Assembly (NCBI RefSeq): GCF_042646085.1
Contig: NZ_JBHRSZ010000002.1
Coordinates: 434,001 to 498,000, forward strand
From: Litoribrevibacter euphylliae
GTDB lineage: Bacteria; Pseudomonadota; Gammaproteobacteria; Pseudomonadales; Litoribrevibacteraceae
DNA length: 64,000 nt
Direction of reading: 5' to 3'
The notes beneath the pieces are model-generated. The model was not told where the DNA came from. It searched no databases and saw only the letters and a program-made list of their open reading frames with translations. The translations under genes were made by a program, and so were the position numbers. Shown here in pieces: positions 1 through 9,784 of this stretch; the first letter of the stretch is position 1, and each line of letters starts with the position of its first letter.

Positions 1-334
1 TTTGTTTTGCCATGAAGCTTCCAATCTAGGATGGATACTTATTAAACAATCTCTATTAAAAAGAGATCACAACGCATGAGCCTGGCTGTCCATCAATCTC
101 GCAATCGAGCCTGAAGGTTATAATTATTTATTGTGATTTATTATTTACTGATGAATAAAGGGCTGCGAATTCTACCGACTTTTGCGAATCAGCGCGATGT
201 CATGAACCGACGTTTAACGTCACCCATTGCCATCTATCACACTAAAGCCCTCTCTACATCTCAGGCGATTTTGTCCAACCTAAATAGATTAATCAATTGA
301 TTAAGAAAAAAATTAAAAAAGTTATAAGAAAGTC
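1..334. other. Leading intergenic stretch, no gene recognised
   Basis: No convincing coding region, RNA gene or repeat is visible here. It is AT-rich toward its right end, where it runs into the tRNA-Thr promoter. It may hold the upstream region of a gene lying left of the window, but nothing in the bases proves this. Confidence 0.4.
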
Positions 335-362
335 TAGACAAAGAATATTTAATACATATAAT
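335..362 (+). promoter_or_regulatory. Sigma-70 promoter of tRNA-Thr
   Basis: A -35 element TAGACA (335-340) and a perfect -10 TATAAT (357-362) are separated by 16 bases. The tRNA begins 12 bases after the -10 box, so almost no leader is expected. Confidence 0.7.
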
Positions 363-374
363 GCTCATCCATTC

Positions 375-450
<76 letters not shown>

Positions 451-455
451 GAATT

Positions 456-492
456 AAAGCCCGACTTCGAAAGAAGTCGGGCTTTTTCGTTT
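456..492 (+). terminator. Rho-independent terminator of tRNA-Thr
   Basis: A 13-bp stem (AAAGCCCGACTTC, loop GAAA, perfect complement to 485) is followed by a T-rich tract. It starts six bases after the tRNA. Confidence 0.92.
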
Positions 493-766
493 TTCAGAAA
501 AATTCTCTCACCACCACTAACCTTCACATTCCATTCTATAGTTGTATCAAGTTCGTACGAATACAGTTAGTAGGAATAAATCAGTACGATTGAATTAAAA
601 CGATTGGCCAGACGATCAAATAGCACTTACCAACAAGCAGAGATGAGACCAATTCATCTAAGTGATCAATTTTCTCAATTGAGCCCTGTTCATAAAGCAC
701 ATAAACTAACCACCAAAATTAAACGTATGTTTGATACCCAAACACAGCAATAAAAAGAGATAACAA
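493..766. other. Intergenic region with a doubtful small ORF
   Basis: The only reading frame of note is 643-753 (+), 36 codons from ATG, ending 13 bases before the efflux adaptor gene. It has no clear ribosome binding site and resembles no family I know. It could be a remnant of a regulator or chance. The promoter of the efflux operon should lie here, but no strong -35/-10 pair stands out. Confidence 0.3.
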
Positions 767-1885
767 ATGACTGCCTGCACTTCAGCCACCTTCAACCACC
801 GTCGACTTTCCAAGTCCGCTAATCTTGCTCTGCAAGCGCTGATTGGCTTGATGTCATTTATATGGATGTTGAATCTTCATGCAAACACCCCTCCGCCAGC
901 CAAAGTGGTTACTACTAACATCCAATTTCAGGAACTGGCCGATACCACCAGTATTCCTGGAATCATAGAGTTTAATACCAGCAGTCAAATCACCAGTGAA
1001 CAAACCGGCATTATCTCCGCGATCTATTTCAATGAAGGCGACAAGGTGAACAAAGGCGATATTATTGCCAGCCTCAACACCGACTTGTTACATCAAGATA
1101 TCAAAGTTAAGCGTTCTGAAATTGATGCCTTGGCAGCAGAACAAACACGAATCGAAAAAGACATCGAGCGTTCAAATAAGCTGCTCAAAACCAGTTTCGA
1201 AAGTAAACGCGCGTTGGAAAACCTAGAGTTCAGCCTGAAAGCAAATCTGGCAAACCGTCAGCGTCTGCTGCATCAGGTAGAACGTTTAAATATTCTGATT
1301 CGAAAGAGTGAAATCAAAGCGCAATTCGACGGTTTAATCCTGGCAAAACACAAACATCCTGGTGAGTGGCTGGGTCAAGCCGATCCCATTGTGACCTTGG
1401 CGAAACTAAGTGACACCATGGCACTGGTAAGTGTACCGGAACGTTACATTCGCTACATTCAATTAAGAAGCACCACCAGTGTAATGATCCCAGCGTTGGA
1501 TCTAGAAGTGGAAGGTACCATCGACAGTACCGTGCCGGTAGCAGACCTTCGAACCAAAAGCGTTCCTCTAAAAGTGAAGATCGACTATCAGACCAGTTTC
1601 ATCCGCAACATGTCGGTCAAAGTGTCTGTCGCTACCTCCGCGAAACGTAAGGTACTGACCTTCCCTAGAGATGCCGTCATTCAACATCAGGGCAAAGAGT
1701 TTGTTTATACCGTAAAAACCAATGACGATGGCAGCCAACAAGCCCAGATTGTTCCTGTACAAATAACAGGGCGTTATGGTGCAACTGTGGCAATTCAGCC
1801 AGGCTTATTGCAAGCAGATCAGCCAGTAATCATCAAAGGGAACGATCGCTTACAGCCAGATCAACCGATCGCGGTTCAGAATTAA
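767..1885 (+). CDS. RND efflux periplasmic adaptor (HlyD/AcrA type)
   Basis: This 372-aa membrane fusion protein should link the inner-membrane RND pump encoded next door to an outer-membrane channel. Residues 20-41 are hydrophobic and look like a signal peptide or membrane anchor. The barrel-sandwich (lipoyl-like) halves are visible around 80-110 (GDKVNKGDIIASL) and 183-213 (FDGLILAKHKHPGEWL), separated by a helical hairpin (110-180) rich in Leu, Glu and Arg. A beta-barrel and membrane-proximal domain follow. The ATG at 767 is preceded by a weak purine-rich AGAGATAA. The pump gene follows after 123 bases, so the two are probably one operon. No outer-membrane factor gene is in the window. The substrate cannot be told from sequence. 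Confidence 0.9.
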   Translation: MTACTSATFNHRRLSKSANLALQALIGLMSFIWMLNLHANTPPPAKVVTTNIQFQELADTTSIPGIIEFNTSSQITSEQTGIISAIYFNEGDKVNKGDIIASLNTDLLHQDIKVKRSEIDALAAEQTRIEKDIERSNKLLKTSFESKRALENLEFSLKANLANRQRLLHQVERLNILIRKSEIKAQFDGLILAKHKHPGEWLGQADPIVTLAKLSDTMALVSVPERYIRYIQLRSTTSVMIPALDLEVEGTIDSTVPVADLRTKSVPLKVKIDYQTSFIRNMSVKVSVATSAKRKVLTFPRDAVIQHQGKEFVYTVKTNDDGSQQAQIVPVQITGRYGATVAIQPGLLQADQPVIIKGNDRLQPDQPIAVQN

Positions 1886-2008
1886 TATGAAAAATAACTA
1901 TGAAAAACTAACCTGAAAACTCATCTAAAAAATACGGTATATGCCATCAGGCAAACGTTTATCGCTGGAGGCAAAAGCAGCTAGCGACGATTGGATCAAG
2001 GAATTCCT

Positions 2009-5000
2009 ATGTCATTCATCAGTCAATCCATCAGACATCCGGTTGCGACCATCTCGGCCGTTATTCTGGTGGTCATGTTTGGTATTGTCAGCTTACTGCA
2101 GTTACCCGTACAGCTGACCCCAGATGTGGAACAACCACAAATCACAGTTCGAACGGTATGGGCTGGCGCCAGCCCTTATGAGATCGAAAAAGAAATCATT
2201 GAACCTCAAGAAGAAGTGTTGAAAAGCGTTCAGGGCTTGTTGCTACTCGAAAGCTCAAGCTACAACGACTACGGTGAAATCACATTAACCTTTAAAGTGG
2301 GAACGGCATTAAACACCGCCAACATGCTGGTTTCCAACAAACTTAATGAAGTATCCAGCTACCCTGAAAATGCCCTCAAGCCAGTAATCAACACGTCAGG
2401 CGCAGACAGTTCACCTATCATTTGGATGATGCTTAAAAAGAAAGAAGAACCGTTCCGGGATATTCGTAAAGAGCGCACCTTCTTCGAAAATGAAGTTCGT
2501 GCTCAGTTAGAACGCGTCGATGGCGTTGGTTCCTTATTTGTTCTCGGCGGAACAGAAGAGCAATTGGAAGTGGTGGTCGATACCACCGCACTTGCAAATA
2601 ACCAGCTCACCATTGATGAACTCGCCCAGCGTATCCAGCGAGGCAACAAAACCACTTCCGCCGGTGTCCAAGGCATCAGCCGTCGTAATTACCGCATTCG
2701 TACCCTTGCTGAATTCCAAACACCTGAAGACGTAGAAAAACTGCCTGTCCGTGATGACGGCTTTTATCGCATTACTGTCGCGGATGTTGCCAACGCGCGT
2801 ATCGGTTATGAACCAAAAACCGACGCCGTCCTGCATAATGGCATGCCGATGATCATCGTTGGCGTACGAAAAGAATCCGGCGCCAATGTATTGGAATTAA
2901 CCCGCAGAGTGAACGTCGTTGTTAACGACCTGAATGACAACATTCTTGCCGATAACGGCCTGTATCTCGATTGGGTTTATGACCAAACGCCATACATCAA
3001 TACTGCCATCGAAATGGTTCAAAACAACCTGATCATTGGTGCGTTAATGGCGATCACGGTACTCCAGTTGTTCTTACGCTCAATCTCCTCGACCATCACG
3101 GTAGCCATTGCCATTCCGGTTTCAGCCATGGGGACGTTTATCTTCTTGTATCTCGGTGAACGTTCAATCAATGTCGTCAGCCTGGCGGGGATTTCGTTCG
3201 CCGTTGGTATGCTGGTGGATAACTCCATTGTGGTCTTGGAAAACATCGACCGACATCGTCGCATGGGTAAAAGCGCGTTCAAAGCAGCGTTCGATGGTAC
3301 CAACGAAGTATGGGGCGCAGTATTGGCGTCAACGGTCACTACCGTTGCCGTATTCCTACCAGTGCTCTTTATCGAAGAAGAAGCCGGTCAGCTGTTCCGG
3401 GACATTGCCATCGCGATTACTGCTTCGATTGTCTTCAGTCTAGTGGTATCAGTGTCGGTGATTCCAACCATCATTCGTCGTTTTTATGGGCGATCGGATC
3501 ATAAATCCAGCCGCGCCGATGAACATGAACGCCCAGTGAAGCTCCACAAAGGTAACTGGTTTGTGCGAGGCATCATGGTGCTCTCTGAGATCACCTTAAA
3601 ATCGTCATTCACACGTCTGACCACCGTCATTGTGTTTGTGTTGGGCTCATACTTCATCACCATGTGGTTGCTGCCCAAGTCGGAATACTTGCCACAAGGT
3701 AACCGAAACCTGATCCTTAACATTCTGGTTCCACCACCCGGCTATTCCGTCGAAAAACGCGAGCAACTATCCGAATACGTGTACGACGAATTAAAGCCGT
3801 ATATTGAAGAAGATAACGTTGAAGGCTTCCCTCAAATCAAACAGCTCTTCTTCGTAAGTAACGATGGGCTTACCCTCTTTGGCGGCTTGAGTGAACACGA
3901 AACACGAGCCAAAGAACTAATGCCTCTATTCAACCGAGTAATGCAGTCGATACCGGATATGTTCGGTGTCAGTTTGCAAGCGGGTATTTTCGAAAGCGGC
4001 ATCGGTAAAGGCCGAAGCATTGATGTGAATATCTCCGGCGAAGACAACGAAGCCATCGTCAATGCCGCCCGAGTACTCTACGGTACCTTGGCAGGCGCAA
4101 TTCAAGAAGCTCAGATCCGACCTGTGCCGTCATTGGAAATCTCCTATCCAGAAGCTCGAATCATGCCGGATCGCAATAAACTGCTTGCCAACGGTCTCGA
4201 TGAAACCAGCTTAGGCACCTACATCGACATCATCATGGATGGCCGAAAAATCAGCGAATACAAACCGGACGGTAAGAAAGAAATCGACCTGGTATTACGT
4301 ACCGCTGCCGAGCGTGTGGCTTCACCCGAGGACATTCTGGATAAACACATCGTTAACAACTTTGGACAACTGGTCCGCATCGGAGATGTCGCTGAATTGA
4401 GTTACACCACGGGTGTTCCCCAAATCAATCACAGAGAACGCAAACGTACCGTGACACTGCAAGTGACGCCGCCACCAGAAATGCCATTACAAACGGCACT
4501 GGAGTTGATCAGTCAGAAGCTGGTACCGTCCGTAGAAGAGCAAGGTATCCTAGGCGACGTTCAAGTCTCGGTCGGTGGTAACGCAGACAAACTGACCGAA
4601 ACCAAAGACGCTTTGCAGTGGAACTTCATCCTAGCAATCCTGATTACTTACCTATTGATGTCAGCGCTGTTCTCAAACTATCTCTATCCACTGATCATTT
4701 TGGTGTCAGTGCCATTAGCCGCCGCCGGTGGTTTTGTGGGCTTATCACTGGTAAATCAATTCATTGCACCACAACCCTTCGATATTCTGGTAATGCTTGG
4801 CTTTGTAATTCTGGTGGGAACAGTCGTGAACAATGCAATTCTGATCGTTCACCAGTCTCTGAATAACGTTCGCTTTAACGGTATGGATAACATCACTGCG
4901 ATTCTGTGGTCGGTTCGTACTCGTATTCGACCGATCTTTATGAGTACCACCACCAGCCTGTTTGGACTTTTCCCGCTGGTGATTGCCACAGGCGCGGGCA

Positions 5001-5137
5001 GTGAAATTTATCGAGGACTCGGCAGTGTCATTCTGGGAGGCTTAGCCTTATCCACCCTACTAACACTCTTTGTGATTCCTGCATTGTTGGCTTTCTTCAT
5101 TCACATGGAGAAACCACAAATCCGCGAAGAACTGTAA
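2009..5137 (+). CDS. RND efflux pump permease (AcrB/HAE-1 family)
   Basis: This 1042-aa inner-membrane protein should export drugs or other amphiphiles using the proton gradient. It has the family's two-fold layout: an N-terminal helix (residues about 10-30), a large periplasmic loop, a block of helices (about 335-500), then a repeat of the pattern, ending in helices from about 865 to 1025. The relay segment around 398-415 reads VGMLVDNSIVVLEN: Asp404 is kept, but the second Asp of the AcrB pair is Asn405. I chose ATG 2009 over the upstream in-frame TTG at 1991 because AAGGA (1998-2002) sits at the right distance and the protein then begins MSFISQSIRHP, as is typical for this family. It forms an operon with the adaptor gene upstream. 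Confidence 0.93.
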   Translation: MSFISQSIRHPVATISAVILVVMFGIVSLLQLPVQLTPDVEQPQITVRTVWAGASPYEIEKEIIEPQEEVLKSVQGLLLLESSSYNDYGEITLTFKVGTALNTANMLVSNKLNEVSSYPENALKPVINTSGADSSPIIWMMLKKKEEPFRDIRKERTFFENEVRAQLERVDGVGSLFVLGGTEEQLEVVVDTTALANNQLTIDELAQRIQRGNKTTSAGVQGISRRNYRIRTLAEFQTPEDVEKLPVRDDGFYRITVADVANARIGYEPKTDAVLHNGMPMIIVGVRKESGANVLELTRRVNVVVNDLNDNILADNGLYLDWVYDQTPYINTAIEMVQNNLIIGALMAITVLQLFLRSISSTITVAIAIPVSAMGTFIFLYLGERSINVVSLAGISFAVGMLVDNSIVVLENIDRHRRMGKSAFKAAFDGTNEVWGAVLASTVTTVAVFLPVLFIEEEAGQLFRDIAIAITASIVFSLVVSVSVIPTIIRRFYGRSDHKSSRADEHERPVKLHKGNWFVRGIMVLSEITLKSSFTRLTTVIVFVLGSYFITMWLLPKSEYLPQGNRNLILNILVPPPGYSVEKREQLSEYVYDELKPYIEEDNVEGFPQIKQLFFVSNDGLTLFGGLSEHETRAKELMPLFNRVMQSIPDMFGVSLQAGIFESGIGKGRSIDVNISGEDNEAIVNAARVLYGTLAGAIQEAQIRPVPSLEISYPEARIMPDRNKLLANGLDETSLGTYIDIIMDGRKISEYKPDGKKEIDLVLRTAAERVASPEDILDKHIVNNFGQLVRIGDVAELSYTTGVPQINHRERKRTVTLQVTPPPEMPLQTALELISQKLVPSVEEQGILGDVQVSVGGNADKLTETKDALQWNFILAILITYLLMSALFSNYLYPLIILVSVPLAAAGGFVGLSLVNQFIAPQPFDILVMLGFVILVGTVVNNAILIVHQSLNNVRFNGMDNITAILWSVRTRIRPIFMSTTTSLFGLFPLVIATGAGSEIYRGLGSVILGGLALSTLLTLFVIPALLAFFIHMEKPQIREEL

Positions 5138-5174
5138 ATACAGCCCGTCCTCACAGGAAAATCTTTCTGTTCCT

Positions 5175-5242
5175 TACTCCAGAGCAAGCACTATAGTGAC
5201 TTGCTTTGGGGACTTACTCCGAGAACGCCCTATGGGAACTCG
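5175..5242. repeat. REP-like nested hairpins after the RND operon
   Basis: An outer inverted repeat (TCCAGAGC 5178-5185, GCTCTGGA 5232-5239) encloses an inner hairpin, AGCAAG...CTTGCT (5183-5205), with a second small palindrome CCCTATGGG. No poly-T follows. It could slow or end transcription of the pump operon, or be a REP-type repeat; only one copy was noticed in this window. Confidence 0.4.
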
Positions 5243-5353
5243 CTCTGGAATAGCCTCGAACATCTCATTTCTTTTTTAATCTCAAAATTCTGCCATACTT
5301 TTTAAAGCTCTATAGAACATACCCATAAAAAATAATTTAAAGCTCATACTCAA

Positions 5354-6079
5354 ATGGATGCTATGAAAAAGCCCTGTTCTGCTCTTTTGTCCTTTTTACT
5401 ATTCTTTTTAACTCAGACTGTTTTAGCTATTGAACCAGATCCATCTAAAGCCGATGTACGTTTAGTCACAGGAATTCTAGAACCTTATCAGGTGTATGAT
5501 CAAAATCAGCAACTCACAGGCACAGGCATCTCTGCCATTCAATGCCTGGAAAAACAATCAGGATTAACCTTCAGTGTTGAAGTGTTTCCATGGAAACGAG
5601 CGCAAGAATTAGTCGAAAGAAAAAAGTACGATGGTTTTTTTGTTGGCTCTAAAAATACAACACGTGATAAATACGCAACCTTCGTTGGGCCACTGCTTCA
5701 CAGTTTTTGGCAGTGGTACACAGTGAAAGATGAAAAGATGGAAATTAACCCGGATGGCACACCTACATCTAAAGACAAGATCATCGGTGTGGTGTTAGGG
5801 ACAAATATGCATCAGTGGATTTCAAGCCAACCTGGCTATCAAGTGGTTGCACACACCACCAGCGACCAGTTGTTTGAATTACTTGCTGCAGGCAGACTCG
5901 ATTATGTATTGGCCACAGGTGCCATGTATGAAGAGTCCTTAAAAACACTGGATTCCCAATTCAACATTTTGGTCGCCCGATCCAAACCTTTGGGCCTGTA
6001 TCTAGGCCATCACTTTATGGAACAACACAAAGAACTTGCAGCTAAAATCGAAAAAGGCGCAACTCAATGTGCGCCTTAA
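5354..6079 (+). CDS. Orphan periplasmic solute-binding protein (SBP_bac_3-like)
   Basis: This 241-aa protein begins with a clear signal peptide (KKPCSALLSFLLFFLTQTVLA, a shorter hydrophobic run cleaved after Ala near residue 25). The mature part has the order of a family 3 amino-acid binding protein: a first lobe with 'VTGILEPYQVYDQN' and 'FSVEVFPWKRAQELVE', a hinge, then 'IIGVVLGTNMHQWI' and 'LLAAGRLDYVLATG'. No permease or ATPase gene is nearby, so it may be a stand-alone binding or sensing protein rather than part of an ABC importer. It is convergent with the AraC gene that follows. The start codon has only a weak ribosome binding site; ATG 5363 is an alternative. Ligand unknown. Confidence 0.72.
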   Translation: MDAMKKPCSALLSFLLFFLTQTVLAIEPDPSKADVRLVTGILEPYQVYDQNQQLTGTGISAIQCLEKQSGLTFSVEVFPWKRAQELVERKKYDGFFVGSKNTTRDKYATFVGPLLHSFWQWYTVKDEKMEINPDGTPTSKDKIIGVVLGTNMHQWISSQPGYQVVAHTTSDQLFELLAAGRLDYVLATGAMYEESLKTLDSQFNILVARSKPLGLYLGHHFMEQHKELAAKIEKGATQCAP

Positions 6080-6122
6080 TGTCGATAGTACTGAAATAGC
6101 ACTTTAAGCGTTTCAACGCCCA

Positions 6123-7145
6123 CTAACAGCGTCGGTATTCACTCGGCGCTTTCCCCGTCCAACGTTTAAATGCCCTACGGAAATTAGCACTGTCGCTGTA
6201 TCCCAGGCGGCTGGCAACATCATCAACTGAAAGACGATGATCACCCAAGAAATGACAGGCTTTTTCTTTCAATACCGAGTTCACAATATTTTGGTAGCTG
6301 GTATCGTGACGAGCCAATCGTTGTCGCAACGCTTTAGGTGACAATTCAAACGAATCCGCCAAATCGTTAAGGCTTGGGATGTTGCCCGTGTTGCGTTGCA
6401 AAATCAGTTTCACCTGATTAGGCAGGGTATCTTGTTCGGATAAATCGCGAATGCGCTGATCACACAGTTTCTTAGCCAGTTCCGACAAAAATGGATTGGC
6501 TGTCTTCAACGGCTGACTTAGCAAAGCGGTCGGAAACACCATTTCATTAAACTGTTGATCAAAAGAGACGTCACAACCAAACAGATCTTCGTAATCTTTC
6601 AGGTACTTCCTACGACCGAAAGCCAAATTTAGCTGGCTCAACATCATCTGATCACCGAGCATGCTTTGCAGCTTCATCCAATGGCTGGCGAAAACGGCTT
6701 CGGCAGTGAACACTTTATGTTGAGGTTTGATGCGATTGTAGTAAGGATAGGTCACTCGAATAATAGTGAGATCATCCATTACCGTGACAGATTGCTGCAT
6801 GGAAAAGCCAGAAATCGGGTAATACTTCATCATCCGATCCACCGCTTCCCCTAAGGTATTCGCAGACACCACCAACTGAGACAATAGACCGTCAGCGTGT
6901 ACGGTAATTTGTCGTCCAAACTCAAGACCAAGCGAAGGACAGTCCGTGAGTTTGTAGCCTAAGTCGATCATACGACCAAATTGGCGGCGACTGACCCGGC
7001 CTTCATTTGAATATAATTTGTTTGAAGAAATTCCAACCTGATCACCCAGATGAAACTCCTGCCCCCCTAGTTTATCAGCAACCTGACTTAATACCGCCGC
7101 ATAGATCGAAGGTATTTGTTCTTTATCCAGTACTTTGTCGTTCAT
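6123..7145 (-). CDS. AraC-family regulator with arabinose-binding-type N domain
   Basis: This 340-aa DNA-binding regulator has an N-terminal effector domain of the type often annotated Arabinose_bd (residues about 25-210) and a C-terminal AraC double helix-turn-helix (about 256-340). The second helix-turn-helix is seen in 'VDDVASRLGYSDSANFRRAF' and the protein ends 'RWTGKAPSEYRRC', the usual AraC finish. Length matches the OruR/ArgR-like subgroup. The neighbours do not reveal the target: the binding-protein gene is convergent, and the operon on the other side ends toward it. Effector unknown. Confidence 0.85.
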   Translation of the reverse strand: MNDKVLDKEQIPSIYAAVLSQVADKLGGQEFHLGDQVGISSNKLYSNEGRVSRRQFGRMIDLGYKLTDCPSLGLEFGRQITVHADGLLSQLVVSANTLGEAVDRMMKYYPISGFSMQQSVTVMDDLTIIRVTYPYYNRIKPQHKVFTAEAVFASHWMKLQSMLGDQMMLSQLNLAFGRRKYLKDYEDLFGCDVSFDQQFNEMVFPTALLSQPLKTANPFLSELAKKLCDQRIRDLSEQDTLPNQVKLILQRNTGNIPSLNDLADSFELSPKALRQRLARHDTSYQNIVNSVLKEKACHFLGDHRLSVDDVASRLGYSDSANFRRAFKRWTGKAPSEYRRC

Positions 7146-7522
7146 GGCTTGCCTATCAAAGTCTGATAATTGGTACGCCTGAACCCCCGGTGGAATGCCC
7201 TAAACAGGTCATTCCGTTCATGTACCTTATTATAATTATCGCCTGTTATTATTCGGCATCCGAAGCTGTATTTATTACCAATTTTCAAGATGCACCTTAT
7301 TGGAAACGTGTCCGTACATAGTATTCAGCCACTCTCCTGAGGCATTTCGTCCACAGTAACATCGTACCAACTCGGTATAGAGGTTATATCTGACCATATT
7401 TCAGTCATACTTTACCAGCGTTTATTGAATTGTCGTTCAATTAAAAATCATGTCGCGAATTATCAATAAACTAACACCTCTTAACAACCACATAAGTTTC
7501 AAGGACTTACTCGGAGAGCCCC
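7146..7522. other. Intergenic region between araC-type gene and bkd operon end
   Basis: This holds the promoter region of the minus-strand AraC gene and the tail of the minus-strand dehydrogenase operon. I see no gene. A short string shared with the 5.2-kb hairpin region (GGACTTACTC followed by GAGA and CCCTA) lies at 7503-7525, but is too short to name as a repeat. Confidence 0.4.
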
Positions 7523-8689
7523 CTACTTAATCCGCTTTTTAGACAGACTCTCCAGTATTGCAGCCAAGAAACGGGCAGCTTCCCCACCAGTAACAGCTCT
7601 GTGATCAAAGGTTAATGAAAGAGGCATCACCGAACGAATTTGCGCCTCCCCCTTATACACCACGACATCTTCATAAATTTTCCCGGCGCCGATAATAGCT
7701 ACTGTAGGTGGTACAACCACGGGTGTGGCAAAACGCCCGGCCATTGTGCCAAAATTGCTCAAGGTGATGGTTGCGCCCAGCATTTCAGACGGCGGAATGG
7801 TACGAGCTTTGACATCAGCCCTAAGATGATTCAAGCCATCCCGAAGATTCTTTAATGAACGATTATTGATGTCGCGTAATACCGGCACAAACAAACCTTG
7901 ATCGGTATCCACGGCAATGCCCAAGTCCACTTGAGAACACATACGACGCGACATGTGCTCACCGTCAAACCACACATTCAACGCAGGCTCTTTCTTGCAG
8001 GCCGCTGCAATGGCTTTCGCCAACCTCATGGTGGTGTCTTCACCTTCCGCCCATTTATCTACGTCTGCTACATCGAAAATACTCACCGGCACCACATGCT
8101 GATGCGACAAGGACATGGTTTTGGCCATGGTACGGCGCACCCCTCGCAAGGTTTCGCCCTGGCCTTTTTCCTGATCCACACGCGCATAGGACTCAATGTC
8201 TTGCGCTAAAATCCGTCCCTCTGGACCCGACCCTCGCACCGAGTCAATATCCACATCCAGGCGACGTGCTAACGCCCGAACACTGGGCGTCGCCTTGGCT
8301 TGAGAATAGGACGAGTGAGAAGATGACGAAGCGTGTGGCGAACCAATAATGAACTGTTCAGTTACAGACGATTTAGCCGTAGTAGATGCCCCAGTGGACA
8401 CTTTGGATTTTTTCGCTTCAGGGATTTTCCCGACTACTGTGCCAGTGTCTTCCGCTTGGCTATCAAACTCCACTAATGGATCACCAATATGAAGCACATC
8501 GCCCGGCTGACCAAAACACGCCACAACTTTGCCTGAGACAGGAGAAGGCAAATCTACAATGGCTTTGGCCGTTTCCACTGATACGAGTAATTGATCTTCC
8601 TTAATCTCTTCGCCTTCTTTGACATGCCACTCAACGATTTCTGCTTCTGATAACCCTTCACCCAAATCGGGTAATTTAAAGTACTTCAT
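7523..8689 (-). CDS. bkdB: 2-oxoacid dehydrogenase E2 (dihydrolipoamide acyltransferase)
   Basis: E2 is the core of the complex: it carries the acyl group on lipoate and passes it to CoA. This 388-aa protein has one lipoyl domain (residues 1-75, lipoyl Lys42 in VETAKA), an Ala/Ser-rich linker, an E1/E3-binding domain (133-169, 'PSVRALARRLDVDIDSVRG') and a catalytic domain (about 175-388). The catalytic motif reads DHRAVTGG near residue 360; most E2 enzymes have DHRxxDG, so Thr replaces the usual Asp. ATG 8689 has GGAG at a good distance and is preferred over GTG 8695. It is the last gene of the operon. The substrate is probably branched-chain 2-oxoacids because a leucine-type dehydrogenase opens the operon, but a pyruvate or acetoin complex is possible. 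Confidence 0.85.
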   Translation of the reverse strand: MKYFKLPDLGEGLSEAEIVEWHVKEGEEIKEDQLLVSVETAKAIVDLPSPVSGKVVACFGQPGDVLHIGDPLVEFDSQAEDTGTVVGKIPEAKKSKVSTGASTTAKSSVTEQFIIGSPHASSSSHSSYSQAKATPSVRALARRLDVDIDSVRGSGPEGRILAQDIESYARVDQEKGQGETLRGVRRTMAKTMSLSHQHVVPVSIFDVADVDKWAEGEDTTMRLAKAIAAACKKEPALNVWFDGEHMSRRMCSQVDLGIAVDTDQGLFVPVLRDINNRSLKNLRDGLNHLRADVKARTIPPSEMLGATITLSNFGTMAGRFATPVVVPPTVAIIGAGKIYEDVVVYKGEAQIRSVMPLSLTFDHRAVTGGEAARFLAAILESLSKKRIK

Positions 8690-8734
8690 AGGCACTCCGT
8701 TTAATCAGACGTCATTTCTTTTCAGGTCCACGTT

Positions 8735-9772
8735 TTAAAATTTCATTAGGTCAAGACAGGTACTTACGATGTCTTGTTCGGATGGCAAGTAATACTGTTC
8801 GTTTTTAAAGTACGGCATGATGGTGTCGAACCCCGTGACCCGTTTTACCGGCGCTTTTAAGTCCAACAAGGCGTGCTCCGCAAGCCCTGCCGCTATCTCA
8901 GCGCCCACCCCGAACGAACGACAAGCTTCATGCACAATGCAACAACGACCAGTGTGCTTAACGGAATTCAAGATAGTCGCGAAATCCAACGGTTTAATGG
9001 TGGCCAAATCCAACACTTCACATTCAATTCCTTGTTCACTGAGCTGGTCTGCTGCCGACATGGTTTCCATGATCGACGCCCCCCAACTCACCAGAGTAAT
9101 GTCGTCACCCTGACGTAAGGTAAAACAGGTATCCAAAGGCAACGCCTGCCCATGGTCTTCCACCCGTTGTCTTTCTATCCGATAGATGCGTTTAGGTTCC
9201 AGAAACAACACAGGGTCATTACTTCGAATCGCAGCCAACAATAAGCCATAAGCGCGAACCGGGGACGACGGAATCACCACCCGTAACCCTGGCACATGAG
9301 CAAACAAGGCTTCGGTGCTTTCTGAGTGATGTTCCGGTGCATGAATTCCGCCACCAAACGGTGCTCGAATGACCAGCGGACATGTAATGCGACCACGGGT
9401 GCGATTCCGCATGCGACTGGCATGGGACACCACTTGCTCCATACAGGCGTAGATAAACCCCATGAATTGAATCTCAGCTACAGGTCTCAAGCCATAGCCC
9501 GCCATGCCAATGGCCATACCGGCAATCAAGGTTTCCGCCAAAGGCGTATCCATGACGCGCTTGAATCCAAACTCCTCTCTTAAACCTAAAGTTGCACGAA
9601 ATACCCCGCCGTTGGGCCCAATATCTTCTCCAAGCAGGACGACATTCTCATCACAACGCATCTCATGCGCTAACGCTAAGGTCACCGCTTCGACCATAGT
9701 GATGTCATGCACAGGGCTGTTATTCACAGTTGCATCGTTCGCTGTTTCAATGCTCGCTGTTTCATCGTTCAT
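8735..9772 (-). CDS. bkdA2: 2-oxoacid dehydrogenase E1 beta subunit
   Basis: This 345-aa protein is the beta half of the thiamine-diphosphate decarboxylase of the complex. Family landmarks are 'VVLLGEDIGPNGGVFRAT', 'RVMDTPLAETLIAGMAIGMA', 'VIRAPFGGGIHAPEHHSES', 'VVIPSSPVRAYGLLLAAI' and 'EVLDLATIKPLDF'. The first 25 residues are a Thr/Asn/Ala-rich extension before the conserved start 'ITMVEAVTLALAHEM'. GGGGAG lies just before ATG 9772, and the gene begins only 12 bases after the E1 alpha stop, so the two are co-transcribed and likely translated together. Confidence 0.9.
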   Translation of the reverse strand: MNDETASIETANDATVNNSPVHDITMVEAVTLALAHEMRCDENVVLLGEDIGPNGGVFRATLGLREEFGFKRVMDTPLAETLIAGMAIGMAGYGLRPVAEIQFMGFIYACMEQVVSHASRMRNRTRGRITCPLVIRAPFGGGIHAPEHHSESTEALFAHVPGLRVVIPSSPVRAYGLLLAAIRSNDPVLFLEPKRIYRIERQRVEDHGQALPLDTCFTLRQGDDITLVSWGASIMETMSAADQLSEQGIECEVLDLATIKPLDFATILNSVKHTGRCCIVHEACRSFGVGAEIAAGLAEHALLDLKAPVKRVTGFDTIMPYFKNEQYYLPSEQDIVSTCLDLMKF

Positions 9773-9784
9773 AACCGCTCCCCT

